From an uncultured Pseudomonadales bacterium (GTDB lineage: Bacteria > Pseudomonadota > Gammaproteobacteria > Pseudomonadales > Azotimanducaceae): a stretch of DNA of 64,000 nt. Positions 27,343 through 35,300 of this stretch are shown in pieces. Each line of letters begins with the position of its first letter. The first letter of the stretch is position 1. The notes below the pieces were generated by a model. It ran no database searches and was not told where the DNA came from. It saw only the letters and a list, made by a program, of their open reading frames with translations. The translations under genes were made by a program, and so were the position numbers. The DNA is taken from contig CALSMJ010000001.1 in assembly GCA_943787425.1 (NCBI GenBank), forward strand, positions 1,167,271-1,231,270, in the 5' to 3' direction.

Positions 27343-27936
27343 TTGGACATCCGTCAAAACATGAAACGCATCATGGATGCTGAGGCCGCGGCGATTCGTG
27401 ACATTACAATTACCGCCGCCTTCGAAGATGGCGTGCAGTTACTCATGGCAACGCCCGGCCGTGTGATCACAACCGGGATCGGCAAAGCAGGGTTTATCGC
27501 CAGGAAATTCGCAGCAACCCTTGCCTCGACCGGCACGCCGGCTTTTTTTATTCATCCAGCAGAGGCCGGTCACGGTGATTTGGGGATGGTCACCGATAAC
27601 GACGCCATCGTTGCGTTTTCAACCAGCGGCAAATCGACTGAGGTCATCCAGACCCTGCAGATTGCACGCACCCTCGGGGTGTCTCGAATTATTGGCATCA
27701 CATCCCATCCGGACTCGCCAATGCGCGCTTTTTGCGAGCTGATTTTAGACATGGGCTCAAATTTGGTAGAGCCTTGTCCCCTTAAACTCACCCCCAGCGC
27801 CTCGATCGCGGTCATGCTCGCAATCAGTGATGCGGTTGCGTTGACACTGATGGAACTTAAAGCCTTTACCAAAGAAGATTACGGCCGTCGACATCATAGT
27901 GGCTACTTAGGCAGCATCACGCGACCTTCCGATTAA
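27343..27936 (+). CDS. SIS-domain sugar-phosphate isomerase, KdsD-like without CBS domains
   Basis: 197 aa, TTG start with GAGAGGA eight bases upstream. TGIGKAGFIARKFAATLASTGTPAFFIHPAEAGHGDLGMV in short blocks, then AFSTSGKSTE and FTKEDYGRRHHSGYLG, match the SIS half of arabinose-5-phosphate isomerase (KdsD/GutQ). E. coli KdsD continues for about 120 residues as two CBS domains, and these are absent here; the reading frame simply stops. It may be an unregulated isomerase feeding KDO synthesis, or may use another sugar phosphate. It is 19 bases ahead of the methylene-THF dehydrogenase gene. Confidence 0.85.
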   Translation: MDIRQNMKRIMDAEAAAIRDITITAAFEDGVQLLMATPGRVITTGIGKAGFIARKFAATLASTGTPAFFIHPAEAGHGDLGMVTDNDAIVAFSTSGKSTEVIQTLQIARTLGVSRIIGITSHPDSPMRAFCELILDMGSNLVEPCPLKLTPSASIAVMLAISDAVALTLMELKAFTKEDYGRRHHSGYLGSITRPSD

Positions 27937-27955
27937 GTCACGGCAAAGACCTGTT

Positions 27956-28855
27956 ATGCCTTCTCTGGATCCAAAAATTCTCGCCCAGCACTACGTCAAG
28001 TCCACGCGCGATATCGTTGAGACTTTGGCCATTCGGCCTAAAGTGCTCGGGCTGATCGCGAGCCAAGATGAACCGTCACTGGCCTACGCCCGGGCAACGC
28101 AACAACGCTTCATCGAAACGGGTATGGATTATGAACTCAAGCGCGTCAATCGCCTGGATCTAGAAGCGGCGATCGACGCGGCGAACCTCGATACGTCAAT
28201 CCACGGCATCTTTATTTACTTTCCGATTTTTGGAAACCAGCAGGACGATTATCTCCGGAACCTAGTTGATTTCACCAAGGATGTCGAAGCGGGCAGCCAG
28301 TTTTGGACTCGTAAGCTTTACGCCAATGAACGCAACATCGAGTTCGACGGCGCCCTCAAAAAGTCTGTACTGCCTTGCACGCCGCTTGCGATCGTAAAAT
28401 TACTGGTTGAGCTTGGCATCTATTCTCAAGACCGAGCGCCGACAGCACGACCGCTTACCGGCAAAACCGTTACAATTTTTAATCGCAGCGAGGTCATCGG
28501 TCGACCTTTGGCGATCATGATGTCGAATGACGGTGCGCGGGTACTCTCCTTCGATGAATTCGGTCCACTGTGCTTCGAAGACGCCCGGCCCCAAGAGATC
28601 GATATCACTCGAGCACAGGCTTTAAGCGCAGCCGATATTGTCATTACCGGTGTCCCAAGCCCTCACTTTCTGCAGATCATGCCGGCAGAGATTCAGCCTG
28701 GAACGGTTTGTGTTAACTTTTCAAGTTACAACAACTTTCATGACAGCATTATTGAGCATACGCCGATTTTTGTACCCAGAGTTGGCCCTATGACGGTTGC
28801 CATGTGTATGCGAAATGCCCTGAGGCTTTTTCAAAACTTTCATCAAGGATCATAG
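27956..28855 (+). CDS. MTD1-like NAD-dependent methylenetetrahydrofolate dehydrogenase
   Basis: 299 aa of the FolD fold. The sequence follows yeast MTD1, as I recall it, more closely than bacterial FolD: GIFIYFPIFGNQQDDYL, VLPCTPLAIVKLL, NRSEVIGRPLA, IVITGVPS and FVPRVGPMTVAM-x-x-RN. In bifunctional FolD the cyclohydrolase lysine sits in YVxxK; here the motif is Y44-A-R-A-T48. The partner glutamine in VQLP is Tyr88. It therefore should oxidise 5,10-methylene-THF to methenyl-THF but not hydrolyse it. A cyclohydrolase gene starts two bases after its stop. The cofactor is likely NAD+, by analogy with MTD1 only. ATG start. Confidence 0.9.
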   Translation: MPSLDPKILAQHYVKSTRDIVETLAIRPKVLGLIASQDEPSLAYARATQQRFIETGMDYELKRVNRLDLEAAIDAANLDTSIHGIFIYFPIFGNQQDDYLRNLVDFTKDVEAGSQFWTRKLYANERNIEFDGALKKSVLPCTPLAIVKLLVELGIYSQDRAPTARPLTGKTVTIFNRSEVIGRPLAIMMSNDGARVLSFDEFGPLCFEDARPQEIDITRAQALSAADIVITGVPSPHFLQIMPAEIQPGTVCVNFSSYNNFHDSIIEHTPIFVPRVGPMTVAMCMRNALRLFQNFHQGS

Positions 28856-28857
28856 GC

Positions 28858-29439
28858 TTGACCGGGAATCAAACTGTTAAAGAATGGCTAGACGCTGTAG
28901 CAAGCCGACAACCCACGCCTGGGGGCGGCAGTGTTGCCGCGCATATCGGGGCGAATGCCACAGCGTTATTTGCAATGGTCACTCGATTTAGCCGCGATCC
29001 ATGCTTCGGCCCAACATTTGCCGACGCGCTAGACCAACACACAGCCCGCTTCTTGGCACTTGGGGCAGATGACGCTGCAGGTTATCAGCAGCTCAAACAC
29101 ACGCTTAAACAAGCCAAAGCCCAAACAATCAATCAAGCGGAATTGGATGCAGGTTACCTTGCCGCTGCCGACGCGCCCATGAGGATCTTTGAGCTCACCG
29201 CTTTGGTCGCCAGACAGCTCATCGCCGTCTATCCAAACACCAATCCGAATCTGGCATCGGATGCCCAAATGGTCGTGCTTCTGCTTGAGGCAACCTTCGC
29301 GTCGGCCTTACTCAATATTCGAATCAATCTGGCCTATTGTCAAAATCCAGCGCTAACGACCGCGATAGAGGCTAAAATACAAGCGCACGAGCCAACCCGG
29401 CAAACCCTAAAGACCCTCGCGCCATCCGAACCGACATGA
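28858..29439 (+). CDS. fchA: Methenyltetrahydrofolate cyclohydrolase, FchA/FTCD-C type
   Basis: 193 aa, TTG start with AAGGA eight bases upstream; the open frame extends further up only through the previous gene. The N-terminal QPTPGGGSVAAHIGA is the hallmark of the formiminotransferase-cyclodeaminase C-terminal family, and the rest is all-helical. Free-standing members act as methenyl-THF cyclohydrolases (FchA of methylotrophs) or cyclodeaminases. Next to a dehydrogenase that lacks the cyclohydrolase residues, the FchA role, methenyl-THF plus water to 10-formyl-THF, is the natural reading. It overlaps the next gene by ATGA. Confidence 0.87.
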   Translation: MTGNQTVKEWLDAVASRQPTPGGGSVAAHIGANATALFAMVTRFSRDPCFGPTFADALDQHTARFLALGADDAAGYQQLKHTLKQAKAQTINQAELDAGYLAAADAPMRIFELTALVARQLIAVYPNTNPNLASDAQMVVLLLEATFASALLNIRINLAYCQNPALTTAIEAKIQAHEPTRQTLKTLAPSEPT

Positions 29440-30572
29440 ATATGCGTTTCGTCAGACAGGTTAGCGTCGCCCTACTCGTCGCCGTAACCGTCATGGGCTG
29501 TCACAACTTACAACTTGGCGATACCAGGATCGCCAACCCAGCGAGCACCAAGCAAGGCATCCTTCGCACCCAGTTAGAGCAAGCCCTCTTCAATGAGATT
29601 ATTCTGCGCTTCACCGCGACACATCCCGGACCCCTTGGCCCGATTGATTATCAGGCTCTGCTGACAGAACTGCAGCAAACGGTTGCTTTAACCGAGATTA
29701 CAAGTCTGCAGCAACAAACCCTGGACGCCGTGCGCTGGTCGGCCCAATCCCCAGCGCCTGAGACCCCAGCGCCCGCCTTGGACCGCTGGGTAGAGCAGGA
29801 ACTCGCGGCACTCAGACGACTCCGGGCGTCCCTCGACGCAGCCGACCCCGGCCTGTTTCAAACGGTGGGCCCAACCCGAGAAGCACGACAACAGTTTTTA
29901 GGCCTCATCGAAACCAGCATCGAAACCCATCGCGTCCTAAACCCACTTGGCCTGCGATTTTCTGACCTGCCACCCCTGCTGGTCAAACCGTCGTTGCTCG
30001 ATCTCAAGACCGCTTTTTTTTATCAACCCGATGACGCCAGCATTCGGATTACGGACGCACAATTTACCGACCTGAGCTTTCCAGAAGCCGAAGTCATCGC
30101 GCTCATTCATGGCCTGCCAGGCAGCCACTTTCTAATGCAACAACCTCGAACGCCTTTGTTTGCGGAGGTCCAAGCCGAGAACCAAAAGGCGATGGCAATC
30201 TTAATGCTGGCGGCAATGGGCCACGTCGAGTTTTATCAAACCCCCTACTCCCAAATAGCGCGAATCGATTTTTTGACGCTGCGTCTTGCGCAATACCAAA
30301 AAGCTTTGCAGCCGGCACAAACCTTTGAGCAGTTCAAAGCCGCAATTGGCCTGACCCACTATCGGCTTAAAAGATTGCAACAAGCCTTTGTCAGCGCAGA
30401 AACGTTACCCAGGGCGCTGGTCATGCAAGGCCAGGCGCTCAGATCTTTAAGCGCCGCAACCGCCCTATCAATCAGTGTTGCACAAACCCACCCGGCGCCG
30501 CTGACCAATGCGCAACGCAGCGCAATTTTGAGTCAGCTCACTCGACTGGCAGGGCCAATCGATGCGCCGTAG
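29436..30572 (+). CDS. Lipoprotein, possible inactive DUF885 relative
   Basis: 378 aa with lipobox VMGC (Cys22), so outer- or inner-membrane anchored. I do not recognise it as a named gene. The second half recalls DUF885 metallopeptidases: FFYQPDDASIRI, then IALIHGLPGSHFLMQ where the family has HExxPGHHxQ, and near the end ALVMQGQALRSL where the family has WPGQAL. The glutamate and one histidine of the metal site are missing, so an inactive relative is possible. This resemblance is weak. It is translationally coupled to fchA by ATGA. Confidence 0.7.
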   Translation: MNMRFVRQVSVALLVAVTVMGCHNLQLGDTRIANPASTKQGILRTQLEQALFNEIILRFTATHPGPLGPIDYQALLTELQQTVALTEITSLQQQTLDAVRWSAQSPAPETPAPALDRWVEQELAALRRLRASLDAADPGLFQTVGPTREARQQFLGLIETSIETHRVLNPLGLRFSDLPPLLVKPSLLDLKTAFFYQPDDASIRITDAQFTDLSFPEAEVIALIHGLPGSHFLMQQPRTPLFAEVQAENQKAMAILMLAAMGHVEFYQTPYSQIARIDFLTLRLAQYQKALQPAQTFEQFKAAIGLTHYRLKRLQQAFVSAETLPRALVMQGQALRSLSAATALSISVAQTHPAPLTNAQRSAILSQLTRLAGPIDAP

Positions 30573-30641
30573 AACGCCTGAGGCCAAACGCTTGGACATT
30601 AAAACTTCCGCATGCGGCCGATCGGTCTTAACCTGAAAGCG

Positions 30642-31091
30642 TCAGGAGGCATCTCGGGCAGGCCACCGTCTTCGGTGTGCTCGACCAAACCGGTAATCAA
30701 TGGCGTGCGCTTCATGGATCGAAAGCTCAAACAGGACCGTTCGGGCGGCGGGTCGATAGCTTGAAATAGACTCGGCAAGGGCGCGTAAGGCGCCATCGGT
30801 CACGGCTTGCACCCGACCATTTAGGATAAATTCACCGCTACTGCCAGAGCTGTCGTTCATCGCGCAATGCAAGCTATACCAACCGCTGCTCAGCAAATCT
30901 TGTGCTTTTGGTGTGCTCGGCTCAACGAATAAGAAGCAATGGCCGGCACCAATTATAGGGGTTACCGGATGCAACCTCGGCTTTGCATCCTCTCGTACCG
31001 TCGCTAAATAGGCGAGCTTGCCGTCTAGGCGTTGAGACCCAAATGCGGCAATTTCCGGAGCAGCAGCTTCAAGTTCACGCCAACTGTGCAT
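30642..31091 (-). CDS. Pyridoxamine 5'-phosphate oxidase-like FMN-binding protein
   Basis: 149 aa, single split-barrel domain. GKLAYLATVREDAKPRLHPVTPII and HCFLFVEPSTPKAQDLL fit the flavin-binding half of the PNPOx-like superfamily. The C-terminal substrate-specific part of true PdxH is absent, so a pyridoxal-phosphate role is unlikely. Members reduce diverse F420, heme or flavin-linked substrates; none can be chosen here. It faces the lipoprotein gene, 69 bases apart. Confidence 0.8.
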   Translation of the reverse strand: MHSWRELEAAAPEIAAFGSQRLDGKLAYLATVREDAKPRLHPVTPIIGAGHCFLFVEPSTPKAQDLLSSGWYSLHCAMNDSSGSSGEFILNGRVQAVTDGALRALAESISSYRPAARTVLFELSIHEAHAIDYRFGRAHRRRWPARDAS

Positions 31092-31154
31092 GGTCAGATT
31101 TCCTTAAAAGACGCGTCAACTCTATCATTGATCCGGGGATCTTTCAGGTGCGGT

Positions 31155-32582
31155 TTAAAGTCTTGATGTCGTGATCATCGCAGGGCTTTCAGCGTCAAGA
31201 TCGAGCAACCTCGCAAGCGGGCGAAGGTGCTGGGCGTAATGGCGCCAGCGCGCTTTTGAGGTTTGGTAGATTGGTTGCCGCACTTGATTGAAACTGGCCG
31301 TGCTGACGGGTCGAATCGTGTCATAAAAGGTTAAACAGGCTGGCTCGAAGGGCAGCTCGCAAAAGTCTAACAACGCCTCGATCACAGATTGTGGGGAGGC
31401 CAGCAGCGATTCATAGTCCACCGTATGAATATTAAGGTCAGGCATCGCAGACCAATGATTCATAAGCCGCTGATAGTCAATATAAAACTGTCCGAGGTTC
31501 GTTAAATTAAAACTGTAATCTTGGCCTTTGGTGAAATTTTGAAAGAAACAGCTTAAACACGTGTCCAGTGGATGTCGGCGCACATGCACAATCTTGGCAC
31601 CCGGGATCATTGCGCGCAGCAGCCCAAGAAACCGAAAATTGAGCGGATGCTTATCAACAATCCATTGGGTTTTTAGGCCATAGTCTCGATCGCGCAACGC
31701 CTGCAGGTACCGCGCCTGGGACGCATCAACCGCCGCCTGAATCCGAAGGCGAGACTCATCGCGACGCAGGCCAGCCGGCGCAGACTGCGCCTTTAAGGTT
31801 CGAAGCAATTGCAGGCTAGCGGTTGCTAAATCATTCAATTCGCCAGCGCCAAACACCCGGGAATGACTGGCGAGTATCTGCTCGACCAAGCTGGTGCCAC
31901 TCCTGGGCATGCCCACCACAAAAATTGGCCTGGGCGCTTTATCCAAAGGCTCAGCTTGGGCTTCAATCCATTGCAGGTCCGGCTGAAAATACACGAGATC
32001 TTGAAAAAACTGTCTGTTTTGGGTGACCGAAAATGACCTTGCCGCAAGGCCATTTGCGCGTTGGTAGTGCTTAAAGGCTCGATCATATTCGGCCGTATCG
32101 TCTAAATATTTTCCCGCCGCAAAATGTAAGTAACACCGAGCCTGATCCGTTAGGTCGGGATCCGCTAACTGCTGCTCAACCGTCTCTAAAAATGGATCCT
32201 GCGGCGCAAAGGTCACCATCTCGGCATAACCTTGGTAGGCTTCTCCATAATTCGGCTTGAGCGTAAACGCATCTTGAAAACGCGCCTTCGCGAGGTCCAT
32301 TTCACCCACCCTGCGATAGAGTCCTGCAAGGTTATGATGATAGGCTGCGGCCAAAGGCCGGGCGCGCAAGGCGCGCTCGATCAGGTCAATCCCGATAGAT
32401 TCTTGACCCTGCTCGCCTCGAATCAAGCCCAACAAATGCAGCGCATCAGGATGCTCTGGCGCCTCGTCCAGAATGCCTTGGTAAAGCACCTCGGCAGCCC
32501 TGAATTGCCCCGCTCGATGCCGCGCCAACGCTTGTCCCAGTCGCTCCTTGATCGTCGGCTTTTGAGGCGTTAATTCGGTCAC
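31155..32582 (-). CDS. TPR-repeat sulfotransferase
   Basis: 475 aa from a GTG start. Residues 15-115 are tetratricopeptide repeats (AEVLYQGILDEAPEHPDALHLLGLI and following units). The sulfotransferase domain starts about 218: PIFVVGMPRSGTSLVEQ carries the PAPS 5'-phosphosulfate loop (224-230), and KIVHVRRHPLDTCLSCFFQNF carries the 3'-phosphate site with Arg and Ser. It would transfer sulfate from PAPS to an unknown acceptor, perhaps a peptide tyrosine or surface glycan as in other TPR-sulfotransferases. No signal peptide. It lies 18 bases downstream of the copper-chaperone gene. Confidence 0.88.
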   Translation of the reverse strand: MTELTPQKPTIKERLGQALARHRAGQFRAAEVLYQGILDEAPEHPDALHLLGLIRGEQGQESIGIDLIERALRARPLAAAYHHNLAGLYRRVGEMDLAKARFQDAFTLKPNYGEAYQGYAEMVTFAPQDPFLETVEQQLADPDLTDQARCYLHFAAGKYLDDTAEYDRAFKHYQRANGLAARSFSVTQNRQFFQDLVYFQPDLQWIEAQAEPLDKAPRPIFVVGMPRSGTSLVEQILASHSRVFGAGELNDLATASLQLLRTLKAQSAPAGLRRDESRLRIQAAVDASQARYLQALRDRDYGLKTQWIVDKHPLNFRFLGLLRAMIPGAKIVHVRRHPLDTCLSCFFQNFTKGQDYSFNLTNLGQFYIDYQRLMNHWSAMPDLNIHTVDYESLLASPQSVIEALLDFCELPFEPACLTFYDTIRPVSTASFNQVRQPIYQTSKARWRHYAQHLRPLARLLDLDAESPAMITTSRL

Positions 32583-32600
32583 GGCAAACGGCCTTGGCGC

Positions 32601-33050
32601 CTAATTGGCGATCGGTCCGAGCGCGGTAATCGGCAGGACCTGCACTGAAAAAATATAGGTTTCATCGCGACGGGTTGTGGCCTTAACCCTTAGCGTCTCA
32701 CCGGCTTGCGGCTGGCGCTCTAAGCCCATCACCATGAGATGTCGGCCTTGAGGCGCCATCACTAAGGTCTTTGCTGGACTCAATTCGATCGGATCAATGT
32801 GCCGCATGCGCATTGATCCCGCGTCCATCACCGTTTCGTGCAACATCACGTGCGTCGCGCCAGCAAGTTCTAACTCCGACAAAATGACCGTTGCAGCACC
32901 ATCGTTCACCAGCCTGCCATAGATGGCCAGCCGATTAACGCCCGGTGGCGGACTTCGAGTCCAACCCTCAAGCAGTCGAACGTCAGCGGCAACACCCAAC
33001 GAGACCCCCGCGAGCAATAAGACTCCGACAACCCAGGTTCTAAACGGCAT
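32601..33050 (-). CDS. PCu(A)C-type periplasmic copper chaperone
   Basis: 149 aa with a signal peptide (residues 1-22, ending GVAADV). The copper motif is complete: H71-X10-M82-X21-H104-X-M106, exactly the PCu(A)C spacing. Such proteins bring Cu(I) to the CuA site or to Sco proteins during cytochrome oxidase assembly, or act in general periplasmic copper handling. Sco is not adjacent here, but a heme A synthase gene lies about 32 kb away in the window, consistent with an aa3-type oxidase in the cell. Divergent from matB. Confidence 0.9.
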   Translation of the reverse strand: MPFRTWVVGVLLLAGVSLGVAADVRLLEGWTRSPPPGVNRLAIYGRLVNDGAATVILSELELAGATHVMLHETVMDAGSMRMRHIDPIELSPAKTLVMAPQGRHLMVMGLERQPQAGETLRVKATTRRDETYIFSVQVLPITALGPIAN

Positions 33051-33098
33051 GATCGCGACCTCTCGTGGTAAACAGGCGAAAAAAGCAAAAGCGCAGGC

Positions 33099-33104
33099 TA
33101 TAAT
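33099..33104 (+). promoter_or_regulatory. Candidate -10 box for the matB-purN-prs transcript
   Basis: Perfect TATAAT in the 145-base divergent gap, about 92 bases before matB. The -35 region is not convincing. Confidence 0.4.
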
Positions 33105-33195
33105 TTACCAGAACACCCCGCGCGCTGTCAGAAATCGTCTCGACGCGCGCACACGCTAAGACAGACGCGCCTTCAAACAAGGCATCCGGATTATT

Positions 33196-34692
33196 ATGAG
33201 CAATCTTTATCAAGTTTTCCTTGACCATTTTGACCTCTCGCGCCCATTGTTGTTGGATGCCACCGGCCAGATGCTTGCAACCTACGGAGAGCTTGAGCAG
33301 CGCAGCGCCCAATTCGCGAATGCCTTAACGCATCTGGGTCTCAAACCCGGTGACCGGGTTGCCGTTCAAACGGCGAAATCAATTGAGGCCTTGTATTTAT
33401 ATTGTGGTTGCTTACGCGCGGGTCTGATCTATCTGCCGCTCAATACCGCTTACGGCGCCCAGGAATTGAGCCACTTCCTTGAGGACGCTACACCCAGCTT
33501 GCTTGTGGTCGACCCAGCTTGCGCAGACGACCACGCGGCGCAACCTATCTTAGTGCTGACCATGGATCGCTTTGGCGCAGGCGGCTTAACCGACCTTGCC
33601 CAAGACTGCCCGAGCTCGCATTCGGTTGAACCTAGAGCCCCGGATGATATCGCCGTAATCGTGTATACCTCAGGCACCACTGGCCTGCCAAAGGGTGCGA
33701 TGATCAGTCATCGCAACCTCATCAGCAATGCGCAAACCCTTACATCCGCCTGGGGCTGGACGCAGGCGGACGTAATGCTCCACACCTTGCCGATCTTTCA
33801 TGTGCACGGGTTGTTTGTCGGACTCCATTTGCCCCTGCTGAGCGGGTGCGCCATTATCTTTCAGCCGGCATTCGATGCCGCAGCCGCTCGGAAGGCAATA
33901 CCCTATGCAACGGTTTTTATGGGGGTACCGACCTACTACACCCGGCTGCTGAGCCAAGGCATCGATCAAAACGATTGTGAAGGGATGCGCCTATTCATCT
34001 CAGGGTCAGCGCCCTTGCTCGCGCAGACCTTTAAGGATTGGCACGCCTCAACCGGCACGGTCATCCTAGAACGATACGGCATGAGCGAAACCGGCATGAA
34101 CACCGCCAACCCACTTACTGGCGCGCGCAAGCCTGGCACCGTTGGCCCACCTTTGCCAGGGGTTGAATGTTTGGTGGTCAATGAGGCAGACGAGGTGTTG
34201 CCGGTGGGCGAAACCGGTAACCTTTGGGTTCGCGGCCCAAACGTGTTTCAAGGCTATTGGCAAAACGCAGAGAAGACAGCTGAATCTTTTTCACCTGATG
34301 GGTATTTCAAAACCGGCGATCTCGCGGTCATCGATGAGGACGGCTACATCAGCATCGTTGGCCGCAGTAAAGATCTCATTATTACCGGCGGGCTCAACGT
34401 CTACCCAAAAGAAATCGAATTGGTATTGGATGCAATCGATGGCGTGCTGGAAAGTGCTGTCATCGGCCTGCCCCACCCCGATTTCGGGGAGTCTGTCTGC
34501 GCTGTGATTGTTCCCCTGCCGGAAGTCGATCTAGCCACTGAGTTCATTTTCGACCAGATCAAAACGCGTCTCGCTAACTTCAAAACCCCAAAGAAAATTT
34601 TCTTTTTGCAAAGCCTACCCCGAAATACAATGGGCAAAGTTCAGAAGAATCAGCTCAGAGCGCAATTTTCTGATGCTGCGCACAACCTATGA
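33196..34692 (+). CDS. matB: Malonyl-CoA synthetase-like acyl-CoA ligase
   Basis: 498-aa adenylate-forming enzyme. P-loop-like A3 is YTSGTTGLPKGA, A5 is ERYGMSETGMNT, A7 is YFKTGDLA, and the A10 lysine is in RNTMGKVQK. The ERYGMSETGMNTANPL block and GTVGPPLPGV match malonyl-CoA synthetases (MatB) and the ACSF3 group better than fatty-acid ligases. Expected reaction: malonate (or methylmalonate) plus CoA and ATP to malonyl-CoA. Its stop overlaps purN by ATGA. The link to purN and prs is not an obvious pathway, so shared transcription may be only positional. Confidence 0.85.
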   Translation: MSNLYQVFLDHFDLSRPLLLDATGQMLATYGELEQRSAQFANALTHLGLKPGDRVAVQTAKSIEALYLYCGCLRAGLIYLPLNTAYGAQELSHFLEDATPSLLVVDPACADDHAAQPILVLTMDRFGAGGLTDLAQDCPSSHSVEPRAPDDIAVIVYTSGTTGLPKGAMISHRNLISNAQTLTSAWGWTQADVMLHTLPIFHVHGLFVGLHLPLLSGCAIIFQPAFDAAAARKAIPYATVFMGVPTYYTRLLSQGIDQNDCEGMRLFISGSAPLLAQTFKDWHASTGTVILERYGMSETGMNTANPLTGARKPGTVGPPLPGVECLVVNEADEVLPVGETGNLWVRGPNVFQGYWQNAEKTAESFSPDGYFKTGDLAVIDEDGYISIVGRSKDLIITGGLNVYPKEIELVLDAIDGVLESAVIGLPHPDFGESVCAVIVPLPEVDLATEFIFDQIKTRLANFKTPKKIFFLQSLPRNTMGKVQKNQLRAQFSDAAHNL

Positions 34693-35300
34693 GCACCGGG
34701 CGGCCGCGATCTCCGGCGCGACTTGCGGTACTTGCCTCCGGTCGCGGGAGCCATCTAAAGAATCTCTATGAAGCCTGCGCACAAGGCATTCTGAACGCAC
34801 AGATTTGTCTCGTGGTCAGTAACAACCTGCACAGCGGCGCTTGGCAGTTCGCTGCGAGCAAGGACTTACCCCAGTGGTTCTGCAACACCAGCGCTGATGG
34901 AATAGGCTCGACCGTCGATCAGGCGTTGGCAACCTGCTTGTTTGAACATCGCATTGATTGGGTGATCACAGCCGGCTACCTAAGAAAAATCGGGCCAATC
35001 ACCCTTGCCGCCTTTCCAAGCCGAATCATTAACATTCACCCTGCTTTGCTGCCCGACTATGGCGGCGCTGGGATGTATGGACGCAAGGTTCATCGGGCAG
35101 TGCTTGCGGCCAAAGAACGTGAATCTGGCGCGACGGTTCATTATGTTACGGCCCGCTACGATGAAGGCGCGATCATTGCCCAGAATCGCGTTACTATATC
35201 GCACGATATGACCCCGGACAGCCTCGCAGAGGCAATCTTAAAGATTGAACACCCTTTACTCGTTCACGCTTTACAAGGACTACTGACGCACCATGACTGA
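34689..35300 (+). CDS. purN: Phosphoribosylglycinamide formyltransferase
   Basis: 203 aa, the 10-formyl-THF-dependent GART step of purine synthesis. LAVLASGRGSHLKNL is the GAR-binding loop, INIHPALLP holds Asn115 and His117, and YDEGAIIAQ has Asp158, completing the catalytic triad. The loop has His where many PurN have Asn (SGRGSN). It uses 10-formyl-THF, the product of the FchA step encoded about 6 kb upstream. Overlaps matB (ATGA) and prs (8 bases), so translation of all three is probably linked. Confidence 0.93.
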   Translation: MSTGRPRSPARLAVLASGRGSHLKNLYEACAQGILNAQICLVVSNNLHSGAWQFAASKDLPQWFCNTSADGIGSTVDQALATCLFEHRIDWVITAGYLRKIGPITLAAFPSRIINIHPALLPDYGGAGMYGRKVHRAVLAAKERESGATVHYVTARYDEGAIIAQNRVTISHDMTPDSLAEAILKIEHPLLVHALQGLLTHHD

